Origin: Thermomicrobiales bacterium
GTDB lineage: Bacteria; Chloroflexota; Chloroflexia; Thermomicrobiales; CFX8
Direction: 5' to 3'
Assembly: GCA_023954495.1 (NCBI GenBank)
Contig: JAMLIA010000003.1
Location: forward strand, 22,739-86,738
Length of the DNA: 64,000 nucleotides
Shown here: one piece after another, positions 34,693 to 43,669 of the stretch
Layout: each line of letters opens with the position of its first letter
Position numbering within the stretch: the stretch's first letter is position 1
The notes under the pieces: model-generated
The model's input: only the letters and a program-made list of their open reading frames with translations
What the model was told of the DNA's origin: nothing
The model's database searches: none
Position numbers and translations under genes: made by a program

Positions 34693-34707
34693 CGGTGTCG
34701 ATTTCGG

Positions 34708-34736
34708 TTGCGATTACGGGCATTCGTTCGTATACT
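34708..34736 (+). promoter_or_regulatory. Promoter of tRNA-Gln
   Basis: TTGCGA (34708-34713), a 17-base spacer, TATACT (34731-34736). The tRNA starts 21 bases later. Confidence 0.6.
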
Positions 34737-34756
34737 TCGTGACTGTTGCCTACCGA

Positions 34757-34830
34757 TGGGGAGTCGTCTAACGGTAGGACGTGTGACTCTGGATCACAAA
34801 GTTGGGGTTCGAATCCCTGCTCCCCAGCCA
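34757..34830 (+). tRNA. tRNA-Gln (CTG)
   Basis: Acceptor TGGGGAG/CTCCCCA with the glutamine-typical U1-A72 pair, anticodon stem TGTGA/TCACA and loop CTCTGGA giving CTG, discriminator G. CCA is encoded (34828-34830). Confidence 0.95.
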
Positions 34831-34840
34831 CAACGAGCAA

Positions 34841-34880
34841 ACGAGAAAGCCCGCCAATATAGGCGGGCTTTCTCGTTGGA
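34841..34880 (+). terminator. Terminator of tRNA-Gln
   Basis: A perfect 15-bp stem (34841-34855 with 34862-34876) and a 6-base AT loop. The 3' arm contains GCTTTCTCGTT, so the T run is partly in the stem. Being symmetrical, it may also terminate the convergent minus-strand operon. Confidence 0.85.
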
Positions 34881-34896
34881 ATCGACCAACCGAACG

Positions 34897-35217
34897 TCAG
34901 TCGACGTTCCACTCCTGGTGAATGAGTTTCCTTCGGCGTGCGCGCATTCGAACCATTCCGGGGCGAATGCGGCCGAAGAAGCCGTAATAGAACAGCCCCC
35001 CAAAACCCCACGGTGCCGATAGCGCCGTCACCATCCAGAACGCGTCCGTTGTGGGGAACGCGATCAGGATGATGATCGAAGTGACGATCTTGAATGCGAG
35101 AAGCGTCCAAACCGACGCCCAAACGATCGTTTTGATGTCGGCTGGATCTTCCCGGTACACGCCAGGCGCGTGCTTCTGGGACGTGTCTGCGTGGTGGTGT
35201 CTGGTATGGGGAGACAT
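34897..35217 (-). CDS. Small membrane protein downstream of fhs
   Basis: 106 residues, no recognised family. A His-rich N-terminus precedes two hydrophobic helices (TIVWASVWTLLAFKIVTSII and FWMVTALSAPWGFGGLFYYG), then a strongly basic Arg tail (RRRK). GGAAACGGG lies upstream of the ATG, and the gene follows fhs by 26 bases on the same strand. Its relation to folate metabolism is unknown. Confidence 0.65.
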   Translation of the reverse strand: MSPHTRHHHADTSQKHAPGVYREDPADIKTIVWASVWTLLAFKIVTSIIILIAFPTTDAFWMVTALSAPWGFGGLFYYGFFGRIRPGMVRMRARRRKLIHQEWNVD

Positions 35218-35243
35218 ATCCCGTTTCCTAATCTCGCTTGTGC

Positions 35244-36941
35244 CTAACTCAACCCTACGATCTCACCATCATCGTCAATGTCAATCCGCAACCCGGCCGG
35301 AGACTTCCCGAGCCCCGGCATTGTCCGCATCTCGCCAGCAATCGGATAGATGAAACCGGCGCCAGCCGAGGCACGCACTTCGCGGATCAACAGGTCGAAG
35401 CCTTCGGGACGTCCGACGAGCTGTGGATCACCGCTGAGCGACAGGTGCGTCTTGGCCATACAAATCGGCAAGTTGTCGTAGCCCATCTTCGTGTAGGCGC
35501 GGATCGCGCGCTCCGCACCCGGCGTGTAGCTGACTGAACCCGCCCCGTACATCTCCTTCGCGATCGTCTCGATCTTGGACTTGATCGGTGTGTCGAGCTC
35601 GTAGAGATGCTTGAAGTTGCTGCCGTGTTCAGCTGCCCGTAACGTCGCGCGAGCGAGATCCGTGCCACCAGCTCCGCCTTCAGCAAACACCTTGCTGACC
35701 GCTACGTCAAATGCACCAGCTTCCATCGACACCTTCCGGACCAGCTCCATCTCAGCTTCAGTGTCATCAGGGAAGTGGTTGATGGCCACGACAACCGGGA
35801 TGCCGTAGCTGCGGACATTCTCGATCTGCTTGACGAGATTGCCGATACCAGCGCGGAGTGCGTCCAGGTTTTCGCTGCTGAGTCCGGGATCGAGCGGGCG
35901 ACCGGCAATGATCTTGAACCGACCGCTATGCGCCTTCAATGCGCGGATCGTTGCGACCAGTACTGCCGCGTCCGGTTTGAGGCCGCTGACACGGCACTTG
36001 ATATTGAAGTTCTTCTCGGCACCCAGGTCAGCACCGAAGCCGGCTTCGGTAATCAGTATGTCGGCGAGACGGAGGCCGATCTGATCGGATACGACCGACG
36101 AATTGCCATGAGCGATGTTGCCGAACGGCCCAGCGTGGACCAGCGCCGGTGTGTTCTCCAGCGTCTGGAGCAGATTCGGCTTGATCGCGTCCTTCATCAG
36201 TACGGTCATCGCGCCGGCGATGCCGAGCTGCTCGACAGTGACCGGCTGCTTATCCTTCGTCTGGCCGATGATGATGCGCTTGAAGCGGTCGCGGAGATCG
36301 TCGATGCTCGTTGCGAGCGCGAAGATCGCCATGATCTCCGAAGCAGCTGTAATGTCGAAGCCGGTCTCACGGGGGCTGCCATTACCATCACCAAGTCCGG
36401 TCACGATTTCGCGCAGTGAACGATCGTTGACATCGAGCACACGCCGCCACGTGATTGTCGATGGATCGATGTTGAGCGGATTGCCCTGGAATAACGAGTT
36501 CTCAACGAACGCCGAGCAGAGATTGTGAGCGGCTGTTACGGCATGGAAATCGCCAGTGAGATGGAGGTTCAGATCCTCCATTGGAATGACCTGTGCATGC
36601 CCGCCACCGGCAGCACCCTTGATTCCAAAGACCGGGCCCAGTGACGCCTGCCGGATTGCAATGATGGCGTTGGCCCCAACGTGCGCCATTGCCTGACCGA
36701 GGCCGACCGTCGTCGTCGTCTTGCCTTCGCCGAGCGGCGTCGGTGTGATGGCTGTGCAGACGACGTACTTGCCGAGCGGACGTTCAGTCGGACGCTGGAG
36801 CGCTTTGAGATCGATCTTGGCCTTGTAACGCCCGTACAGCTCAAGATCGTCTTCATGGATGTTCAGCTTGGACGCGATCTCGGTGATTGGCTTGAGCGTC
36901 GCTTGGTGCGCGATCTCAATGTCAGTCAGCATCGTGTTCAT
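35244..36941 (-). CDS. fhs: Formate-tetrahydrofolate ligase
   Basis: It activates formate to 10-formyl-tetrahydrofolate using ATP. 565 residues, normal length. The P-loop TPLGEGKTTTTVGLGQAMA, the formate/folate region SLGPVFGIKGAAGGGHAQVI, TGDFHAVTAAHNLCSA, and VVAINHFPDDTEAE are visible. ATG 36941 overlaps the folD stop as ATGA. An internal ATG at 36932 has better spacing to GGAAGGTG and may be the true start. Third gene of the cyclodeaminase-folD-fhs operon. Confidence 0.96.
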   Translation of the reverse strand: MNTMLTDIEIAHQATLKPITEIASKLNIHEDDLELYGRYKAKIDLKALQRPTERPLGKYVVCTAITPTPLGEGKTTTTVGLGQAMAHVGANAIIAIRQASLGPVFGIKGAAGGGHAQVIPMEDLNLHLTGDFHAVTAAHNLCSAFVENSLFQGNPLNIDPSTITWRRVLDVNDRSLREIVTGLGDGNGSPRETGFDITAASEIMAIFALATSIDDLRDRFKRIIIGQTKDKQPVTVEQLGIAGAMTVLMKDAIKPNLLQTLENTPALVHAGPFGNIAHGNSSVVSDQIGLRLADILITEAGFGADLGAEKNFNIKCRVSGLKPDAAVLVATIRALKAHSGRFKIIAGRPLDPGLSSENLDALRAGIGNLVKQIENVRSYGIPVVVAINHFPDDTEAEMELVRKVSMEAGAFDVAVSKVFAEGGAGGTDLARATLRAAEHGSNFKHLYELDTPIKSKIETIAKEMYGAGSVSYTPGAERAIRAYTKMGYDNLPICMAKTHLSLSGDPQLVGRPEGFDLLIREVRASAGAGFIYPIAGEMRTMPGLGKSPAGLRIDIDDDGEIVGLS

Positions 36942-37846
36942 TCACCTTCCGCTACTACATGGTCAGCCTCGGCCGCATCAGTCTTGGCAGCGCGCTGGTA
37001 CTGCAGGGTAGCCGCCTTAATCGTATTGCGAAGGAGAACCGAGGTCGTGACCCGTCCCGTACCCCCTGGAACCGGTGTTAAGGCACCGGCAACCTCTGTG
37101 ACGCCCGTCGCGTCGGCATCGCCAACCATCTTGCCATCCACGAAATTTACGCCGAAGTCGACGACGGTGGCCCCCGGACGGATCATATCCGCTCGCAGCG
37201 TTCCCGGGCGGCCCACTGCGCAAATGATGATGTCCGCTTCGCGCGTGTAGCGCTCCGGGTTCGGTGTGCGTGAATGGCAAATGGTTACGGTTGCGTTCTC
37301 GGCCAGCAGCATCGACGCCATTGGACGCCCAACGACCGGACTACGACCGAGCACGACCGCCGTGCGGCCAATGAGTGGGATCTGGTAGTGCTTGAGGAGT
37401 GCCATTCCACCAGCCGGAGTTGATGGCGCGAGGACATTGCGATCGTCGTGAAACAACCGTCCAGCATTGAACGTTGTCACTCCATCGATGTCCTTCAATG
37501 GGTCAAGCAGGTCAGCAACCTCGATGCGTGACAAGTGTGGAGGTAACGGCTGGAGAACGAGGATGCCATGTACATCGTCGCGATGATTGAGCTCAAGCAC
37601 TTGGCGATTCAGCTGGTTCTGGCTCACTGAACTGGCAAGCTCGACGACGTGCGCAGGGATACCAACACCAGCCGCCGCCTTGACGATTGCATTCAGGTAG
37701 GCACGGGCACTCGGATCGCCGCCGACGAGGAGAATCGCCAAGCCAGGTGTGACCTGATAGCTGTTCTCAAACCTCCTCAATTCGTCAATTGCACGATCTC
37801 GTAGCGCACGTGACACCGGCCGACCGTCAAGCAACAGTGCAGTCAT
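36938..37846 (-). CDS. folD: Bifunctional methylene-THF dehydrogenase/methenyl-THF cyclohydrolase
   Basis: 302 residues. It converts methylene-THF to formyl-THF via methenyl-THF. The catalytic Lys region is SARAYLNAIVKAAAGVGI. GILVLQPLPPHL, LKDIDGVTTFNAGRL, LAPSTPAGGMALL and the NADP loop VVLGRSPVVGRPMASMLL follow. PGGTGRVTTSVLLRNT closes the domain. Start and stop codons both overlap neighbours as ATGA. The last 20 residues extend a little beyond the usual end. Confidence 0.95.
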   Translation of the reverse strand: MTALLLDGRPVSRALRDRAIDELRRFENSYQVTPGLAILLVGGDPSARAYLNAIVKAAAGVGIPAHVVELASSVSQNQLNRQVLELNHRDDVHGILVLQPLPPHLSRIEVADLLDPLKDIDGVTTFNAGRLFHDDRNVLAPSTPAGGMALLKHYQIPLIGRTAVVLGRSPVVGRPMASMLLAENATVTICHSRTPNPERYTREADIIICAVGRPGTLRADMIRPGATVVDFGVNFVDGKMVGDADATGVTEVAGALTPVPGGTGRVTTSVLLRNTIKAATLQYQRAAKTDAAEADHVVAEGE

Positions 37847-38517
37847 CGCGATCCCCCGTCCAGCTCTCGCCCGAGCACTGCCTCTCGCGTTGCTCTCTCG
37901 ACATCGCTGACGAGTGCTGAAACCCGCTGGCGAGCCGAGTCCCAGCGGGCGCGAAGTTCGTCTGCAACGGCGACTGAATCTGAATCATCTCGCAGGAGCT
38001 CGATGTTCACCTCAGCAGTGAGAAGCGCTGCGCGAGCAGCGCCTTCGGCGATTGTTGCGGCGGCACCCAGGTCGCTGATCGTGAAGCGGGTAGCTATCGG
38101 CAGATGCGGGATGACGTGCTCGATCAGCGCGATTGCTCCTTCGGCGATTGCGATCGGCGTCAGGGCGGCTCGCCGCAGGGCAGCGAAATAGGGAACGCGG
38201 TCGGCGGTTTGCCTGGACTCGCGCTGCGCGTCGAGCAGCGCCTGAAGCGACGCAATGTCGTTGTCAGCGTCTGCGTAGAAACGCTCGGTGAGTGATTCCA
38301 GTGCATCAATCGCAGCGGTGATTTCGTCCCGGCGATCGGCGTTTGACTTGCGGCGGTAGCTCAGCCGAAAGACGAGCAGAGCACTCGCCGCCGCGCCGGC
38401 GCACGCCAGCGCGGCGACGCTTCCGCCTCCGCAAAACACGTCCGGATCGGCAATACGCCGGTTGAATTCGAGTGCTGGGAGCGAGCTGACTGGCTCCCAG
38501 CGGTCGGTACTGGCCAT
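37843..38517 (-). CDS. Cyclodeaminase/cyclohydrolase family folate enzyme (FchA-like)
   Basis: 224 residues, all-helical, matching the formiminotransferase-cyclodeaminase C-terminal domain family, which includes methenyl-THF cyclohydrolase FchA. Family motifs: the Gly-rich loop PDVFCGGGSVAALACAGAAA near the N-terminus, then RREITAAID-type helix, ADADNDIASLQALLDAQR, and a helix-rich end. ATG 38517 has GAAGGG six bases upstream. Next to folD, which already has cyclohydrolase activity, so a deaminase role is possible. Confidence 0.85.
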   Translation of the reverse strand: MASTDRWEPVSSLPALEFNRRIADPDVFCGGGSVAALACAGAAASALLVFRLSYRRKSNADRRDEITAAIDALESLTERFYADADNDIASLQALLDAQRESRQTADRVPYFAALRRAALTPIAIAEGAIALIEHVIPHLPIATRFTISDLGAAATIAEGAARAALLTAEVNIELLRDDSDSVAVADELRARWDSARQRVSALVSDVERATREAVLGRELDGGSR

Positions 38518-38700
38518 ATCCATCCCTTCAACAACAGCCAACCGTCGCCAACAGGCGACAGCACTGCTATGGCAGGGATGGTAACGCAGAACGCACTTGC
38601 GTACGTTTCCCGGCTCATCCACAACGAGACACTCATCAGCGTCGTGATGGTGGCGCAATACTGCATCAATGTCGATAGATGTGGATTCTCTGGTATCCTC

Positions 38701-38759
38701 TTGACCACGTGTCAATTGCATGTTAGTCTTGGCACTACGAACGAACGGTGTGTTCGTTC
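38701..38759 (+). promoter_or_regulatory. Promoter and perfect inverted repeat upstream of the XRE regulator
   Basis: TTGACC (38701-38706) lies 17 bases from the weak -10 TAGTCT (38724-38729), with TG before it. Ten bases later, a perfect inverted repeat GAACGAAC-N5-GTTCGTTC (38739-38759) covers the likely transcript start, suiting autorepression. The rest of the 305-base gap between the two divergent genes (38518-38822) shows nothing else. Confidence 0.6.
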
Positions 38760-38822
38760 AGAGGCAACGGACCTCGGGCGAGGCGAGGCCACCGTGCAAA
38801 TTGGATGATCGAGGAGCACGCA

Positions 38823-39265
38823 ATGGATGACCTCAACGGAGCACCTGTCCGTCAGTCGAGTGGGTTCGCGGGTCTTCTGCGCGATATGCGCGATCGCCGA
38901 CGTCTTTCACAGAGTCGCCTTGCTGAAGCGGCAGGCTTTGATCACTCGTATGTGAGCCGACTTGAGAGTGGCAATCGGATGCCGACTCGCGATGCTGTGC
39001 TGAAGCTCGGCGACGCAATGGCGCTGGAGGAGAGCGAGCGCGACGCGTTGCTGGCCTCTGCCGGATTTATGCCTGGCCGGATCGAGAGTCTGTTTGCGAA
39101 CGAGCCGGTGCTCTCTGAGGTTCTGGCCTGCTGCAGGACGGCAGCGTGCCGGATGAGGTTCGCGACGATGTTCGGCGTATGATTTCTCTACTGGTACGCC
39201 AGGCTCAGCGGGCGTCGTACACGACCCCGGCCGTGACGCACGCTGGCGCAGTGGTTGCCGCATAG
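38823..39265 (+). CDS. XRE family transcriptional regulator, frame-interrupted
   Basis: An N-terminal Cro/CI-type helix-turn-helix: FAGLLRDMRDRRRLSQSRLA-EAAGFDHSYVSRLESGNRMP. A C-terminal helical region LLASAGFMPGRIESLFANEP follows. The literal frame stops at 39182 after unnatural Cys/Met/Arg residues. One extra G at 39125-39126 (CTGGCC to CTGGGCC) restores LGLLQDGSVPDEVRDDVRRM, then ISLLVRQAQRASYTTPAVTH and a stop at 39263-39265, about 147 residues. Likely a lost base in a G run. Targets unknown; a self-operator is proposed upstream. Confidence 0.83.
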
Positions 39266-39290
39266 CGGGTGCTTCTTCACGCGAGGTAGC

Positions 39291-39320
39291 GGTGCCGTCC
39301 AGTTGTCCCACGACGGCACC
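39291..39320. other. Hairpin after the XRE gene
   Basis: GGTGCCGTC pairs with GACGGCACC around a 12-base loop, flanked by GCGAGG/CCTCGC. No T run follows. It overlaps the dnaE -35. Confidence 0.45.
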
Positions 39321-39349
39321 TCGCGTATCCTGTCGTCAGTGTACGTACA
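39303..39349 (+). promoter_or_regulatory. dnaE promoter with TGTACGTACA palindrome at the start site
   Basis: TTGTCC (39303-39308), 17 bases, TATCCT (39326-39331). The 10-base palindrome TGTACGTACA (39340-39349) begins eight bases after the -10, covering the start region. The same 10-mer is at the rsfS promoter (63643-63652). Confidence 0.55.
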
Positions 39350-39408
39350 GTCCGGATGAAGGCCCGCAAGTGACCTGATGTCGCTACACGGGCCCGATGG
39401 AGGGTTTC

Positions 39409-42400
39409 ATGTCGTCGTTTACCCATCTGCACTTGCACACTGAGTTCTCGTTGCTCGATGGGCTGGGCCGCATTAACGACTACATGGCCAAGGCGACCGA
39501 GTACGGCATGAGCCACATCGCCCTCACTGATCACGGTGTGATGTATGGCGCGCTCGACTGGTATCGGGCCGCAAAGAGCCACGACCTCACGCCGATCATC
39601 GGCGTCGAGGCGTACCTCGCGCCGGGCAGCATGTCTGACCGCCAGACGCGGCAGAATTTTCATTTATTGCTGCTGGCCGAAAACGAGAAGGGCTATCGGA
39701 ATCTGCTGAAGCTTTCCAGCAAGGCAAGCATCGATGGCTTTTATTATCGCCCGCGGATCGACCTGGATCTCCTCAACGAGCTAAGTGATGGATTGATCTG
39801 CACCTCTGCCTGTCTTGGTGGGCCGGTCGCCAACAATTATCTTGAAGCGAAGGACTCCGAAGCCGAGCGCATGGCAGCGTCGCTGGCCGACATATTTGGC
39901 AGCGATCGTTTCTTCCTCGAGGTTCAGGACCATGGCATGCCCGAGCAGCAGCGTGTCAACCGACAGCTGATTGACCTGTCAAAGCGCATGGGTTTGCCGC
40001 TCGTTGCGTCGAATGACGTGCACTACGTCAATCAGGAAGACGCGGCGATGCAGGACGTGCTGGTCTGCATTCAGACGAACGCGACCATCGACGACCCGAA
40101 GCGTATGAAGATGGAGTCCGATCAGCTCTACTTCAAGTCCCCGCAGGAGATGAAACGCCTGTTTGGCGATTTGCCGGAAGCGCTGGAGAATACGTGGCGA
40201 ATCGCTGAGCGCTGTGATTTGCAACTCGATTTCGACCGACTCCTTCTGCCGGACCCCGGCATCCCCGAGGGCGTCACTCCGCAGCAGCATCTCTCTGATC
40301 TGTGCTGGCGCGGACTTGCTGAGCGCTACCATGACATAACGGACGAAGTTCGTCAGCGGCTTGAATATGAGTTGTGGGTGATTGAGCAGACTGGCTTCGC
40401 CAGCTACATGCTCATCGTCCGCGACTTTGCCCAGTTCGCTCGAGATCGGCAGATCCCGTTTGGAGTGCGTGGTTCGGCAGCGGCCAGCATCGTTCTGTAC
40501 ACGCTCGGCATCACCGATATCGACCCGATTGTCAACCGGCTGGTGTTCGAGCGCTTCCTGAACATCGAGCGGCGCGAGATGCCGGACATCGACATGGATT
40601 TTGCCGACAATCGCCGCCAGGAAGTGATCGACTACGTCGCACAAAAGTACGGGCACGACCGCGTTGCCCAGATCATCACGTTCGGGACGATGGGGGCGAA
40701 AGCGTCCATTCGCGACGTCGGGCGCGCGATGGGCTGGTCGCCCATTGACGTCGACCGTGTAGCCCGGCTCATCCCGACGACGCTCGGCATGACGCTGGAG
40801 CGCGCGCTTGTCGAGAGTAGCGAGCTGCGCACGCTTGCTGAAGAAGACGAGCGGGTCCGAAAGATGATCGAGACCGCTCAGCATCTTGAAGGCATTTCAC
40901 GACACGCGGGTACCCACGCTGCCGGTGTCGTCATTAGCGCTGAGCCGCTCGTCGAGCACGTGCCGTTGCAGCGACCGGCTCGGGGCGATGAAAACGCGCT
41001 GCCCACAACGCAGTTCACGATGGAGAACGTTGCCGCCATCGGCCTGCTGAAGATGGACTTCCTTGGTCTCGCCAACCTGACAATCCTCGGCGAGGCGGTG
41101 GAAATCATCAAGCAGACGCGTGGCGAGTCGCTTGACCCAAAGGCGTTTCCGGATGGGGACGCGCCAACTTATGAGCTGCTCGGGGCTGGTGAGACGTTTG
41201 GCGTCTTTCAGCTCGAGAGCGCCGGTATGCGCCGGGCTATCAGAGACCTGCGCCCCGAGTCAGTCGCCGAGCTCTCGGCCATGGTCGCGCTCTATCGACC
41301 AGGGCCGATGCAACATATCCCAACCTTTTGCCAGACCAAGCACGGTGAGCAGGAGATTCGCTATCCGCATCCCGACCTCGCCGAGATTCTTGACGAGACG
41401 TATGGCGTGATTGTCTATCAGGATCAGGTGCTGCTCATCGCCCAGCGCTTCGCGGGCTACACACTCGGCGAAGCGGACATCATGCGCAAGGCGATGGGCA
41501 AGAAGATCGCTGAGAAGATGCGCGCTGAGCGGGAGCGTTTCCGCTCCGGGTCGATTGAGAAGGGCTACACGGCCGCCGACGCGGACAAGATCTTCGACCT
41601 GATTGAGCCGTTCGCCGGATATGCGTTCAACAAGGCGCACGCAGTCTGCTACGGCACGATCGCGTATCAAACCGCGTACCTGAAGTCGAACTATCCAGCC
41701 GAGTACATGACCGCCGTCCTCCGGCTTGCTCCCAGCCATCCGTCCGGTTCGGCTGCGCGGGTTGCTGCAGCGGTTGCGGAGTGCGCCAAGCTCGGCATTC
41801 CGGTTCTCGGACCGGACATCAACCACAGTGGCGTGAACTTCAACGTTGAGGTGCTCGACAACGGCCAGCAGGCTATCCGCTTCGGCCTGTCGATCGTCAA
41901 GAACGTTGGCGAAGCAGCCGTTGATGAGATTTGCCGCGTGCGAGGCGAACAGCCAAACGCTGAGTTCACCTCATTAGAAGCACTCTGTGATGCTGTTGAC
42001 TACAACTTCCTGAACAAGCGTGTCATGGAGAGCCTCATTCGTGGGGGAGCTCTGGACTGTCTTGGTGAGCGAGCTGATCTATTGGCTCGTCTCGACTCAG
42101 CGATGTCGTCAGCGCAGCGGACCCAGAAAGCACGCGATCGTGGGCAGATGGGCCTGTTCGGCGCACTGATGGAAGAGCCTCCAACCGCGACGATCGCGGC
42201 CTCCAATGTGCCCGCGCTGCCCAAGAAGCAGCTGCTTGCCTGGGAAAAGGAGTACCTGGGCACGTATCTAAGCGAACATCCATTGACCGATGTGATTGCT
42301 GAAGTTCGGGAACGCGGTGAGCAGTATCAGGCGATAGGCGAGCTCGATCCCGAGATCGCAGGGCAGAACGTGAAGATCCTGGCAATTGTGGCCGGGGTTC

Positions 42401-42909
42401 GCAAGATGACCACGCGAACGAACAAGACCATGGCGGTCGCGCAGATGGAAGATCTCACCGGGTCAGTTGAAGTGGTTCTGTTTCCCGAGACATTCGATCG
42501 ACATGGATCTCTTTGTGTTGAAGATCAGATCCTCGTCATTCGCGGTCGAGCCGACTCACGCAACGACAGCATTCAGATCATCGCCGAAGATGTCTCGCCC
42601 TATGAGCCGTCCGCTGAGCCAGTCACTCCGGCACCGAAGACGTTTGTCTGGATTCGACTTTCGTCCGCCAAGGACCGTCCACAGGACCTCGAGACGATGG
42701 AGCATGTGGCGCGACTGCTGCGCGAGTTCCCTGGCGATGATGCCGTCATGATCGAAATCGAGACCGGCACTGGCACGACCGTGCTGCGTTCGCGGATTCA
42801 CGTTGATTGGTGCCCTGATCTGGCCGAAGCGCTGTGCGAAACGATGGGTGCCGACAAGGTACGAGCGACAGTTGTCGAGCCGGAAGCGACCCGCGCAGCA
42901 CGACGCTAG
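39409..42909 (+). CDS. dnaE: DNA polymerase III alpha subunit
   Basis: The replicative polymerase, 1166 residues from ATG 39409 (GGAGGG just upstream). N-terminal PHP domain FTHLHLHTEFSLLDGLGR, IALTDHGVMYGALDWY. The palm has the catalytic aspartates PDIDMDFADNRRQEVIDYV and the fingers FGVRGSAAASIVLYTLGI and GTHAAGVVIS. YRPGPMQHIP, the AFNKAHAVCYGTIAYQTAYL segment and the helix-hairpin-helix region follow. A C-terminal OB fold (VRKMTTRTNKTMAVAQMEDL) precedes a small tail. No epsilon-type exonuclease insert is present, so this is DnaE rather than PolC. Confidence 0.97.
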   Translation: MSSFTHLHLHTEFSLLDGLGRINDYMAKATEYGMSHIALTDHGVMYGALDWYRAAKSHDLTPIIGVEAYLAPGSMSDRQTRQNFHLLLLAENEKGYRNLLKLSSKASIDGFYYRPRIDLDLLNELSDGLICTSACLGGPVANNYLEAKDSEAERMAASLADIFGSDRFFLEVQDHGMPEQQRVNRQLIDLSKRMGLPLVASNDVHYVNQEDAAMQDVLVCIQTNATIDDPKRMKMESDQLYFKSPQEMKRLFGDLPEALENTWRIAERCDLQLDFDRLLLPDPGIPEGVTPQQHLSDLCWRGLAERYHDITDEVRQRLEYELWVIEQTGFASYMLIVRDFAQFARDRQIPFGVRGSAAASIVLYTLGITDIDPIVNRLVFERFLNIERREMPDIDMDFADNRRQEVIDYVAQKYGHDRVAQIITFGTMGAKASIRDVGRAMGWSPIDVDRVARLIPTTLGMTLERALVESSELRTLAEEDERVRKMIETAQHLEGISRHAGTHAAGVVISAEPLVEHVPLQRPARGDENALPTTQFTMENVAAIGLLKMDFLGLANLTILGEAVEIIKQTRGESLDPKAFPDGDAPTYELLGAGETFGVFQLESAGMRRAIRDLRPESVAELSAMVALYRPGPMQHIPTFCQTKHGEQEIRYPHPDLAEILDETYGVIVYQDQVLLIAQRFAGYTLGEADIMRKAMGKKIAEKMRAERERFRSGSIEKGYTAADADKIFDLIEPFAGYAFNKAHAVCYGTIAYQTAYLKSNYPAEYMTAVLRLAPSHPSGSAARVAAAVAECAKLGIPVLGPDINHSGVNFNVEVLDNGQQAIRFGLSIVKNVGEAAVDEICRVRGEQPNAEFTSLEALCDAVDYNFLNKRVMESLIRGGALDCLGERADLLARLDSAMSSAQRTQKARDRGQMGLFGALMEEPPTATIAASNVPALPKKQLLAWEKEYLGTYLSEHPLTDVIAEVRERGEQYQAIGELDPEIAGQNVKILAIVAGVRKMTTRTNKTMAVAQMEDLTGSVEVVLFPETFDRHGSLCVEDQILVIRGRADSRNDSIQIIAEDVSPYEPSAEPVTPAPKTFVWIRLSSAKDRPQDLETMEHVARLLREFPGDDAVMIEIETGTGTTVLRSRIHVDWCPDLAEALCETMGADKVRATVVEPEATRAARR

Positions 42910-42967
42910 CCTGAGAGCTTCTCTGACCTCAAAGTCTTGTGCGACATATCCCAGTAGCTCTTTACCA

Positions 42968-43669
42968 CTACGCCGAGCCCTGGCTTCGGCGAGCGAGGAC
43001 ACGCTCCAGAAGCCAGCGTGGATTCTCGCGCAGGACCGTCGCGAGGTTGGCTTCCTGAATGCCGGCACCGCGAGCGACTCGCTGTTGGAACCCGATCGAC
43101 AGGAGGTCGGACGGTTCGTGCGCGTCGCTGTTGACGATCAGTCGAGCGCCTGCACGTTCGGCGCACCGCACGACGTGCCCGTTGGTGAGCGAGTGCCCTC
43201 GGCGGGCGCTGACTTCCAGCAGCACGCCGCGTTCGGCAGCCAGCGCTGCATCTTCGTTGGTCAGCATCCCTGGGTGGGCGAGGACGTCGACGTACCCGCA
43301 CTCAATCGAAGCGTGATTGGTACCCTCGGGTACCGGCTCGACCGGGGTCTCGCCATGAACAACGACGATTTCCGCGCCGGAGTCGCGCGCAAACCGCGCT
43401 GCTTTGCCGATCGCCTCGGCCGGCACGTGGGTCAGCTCGACTCCGATGATGACCTTGAGTGGCCAGTAGCGCTCGATGATTTCGCGATCGCGACGCAGGT
43501 CTTCGATCAGGCGCGGCACGCCACCGACGCCCGTGTGATCCGTCATACCCAGCACGGAATAGCCATTCATCGCCGCGCGGCGTGCCTGCTCCATTGGCGA
43601 CAGGACGCCGTCCGAGTAGAACGTGTGGGTGTGGAAATCGAAAACTCCGGGTGCCTCGTCTACGCTCAT
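42968..43669 (-). CDS. PHP domain phosphoesterase
   Basis: 233 residues, a stand-alone PHP (histidinol-phosphatase/polymerase-type) metal hydrolase. Metal ligands: FDFHTHTFYSDGVLSP, GMTDHTGVGG, VIIGVELTHVPA, VVHGETP, DVLAHPGMLT and VNSDAHEPSDL. Substrate unknown. ATG 43669 overlaps the stop of the upstream Mur-ligase-like gene as ATGA, so it is the last gene of the glmS unit. It converges on dnaE across 58 bases that hold nothing recognisable. Confidence 0.88.
   Translation of the reverse strand: MSVDEAPGVFDFHTHTFYSDGVLSPMEQARRAAMNGYSVLGMTDHTGVGGVPRLIEDLRRDREIIERYWPLKVIIGVELTHVPAEAIGKAARFARDSGAEIVVVHGETPVEPVPEGTNHASIECGYVDVLAHPGMLTNEDAALAAERGVLLEVSARRGHSLTNGHVVRCAERAGARLIVNSDAHEPSDLLSIGFQQRVARGAGIQEANLATVLRENPRWLLERVLARRSQGSA

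Noticed and set aside
42941..42954. A 14-base sequence repeated at 63922-63935
   Set aside because: Several exact 14-mer repeats are expected by chance in 64 kb; no extended similarity flanks either copy.
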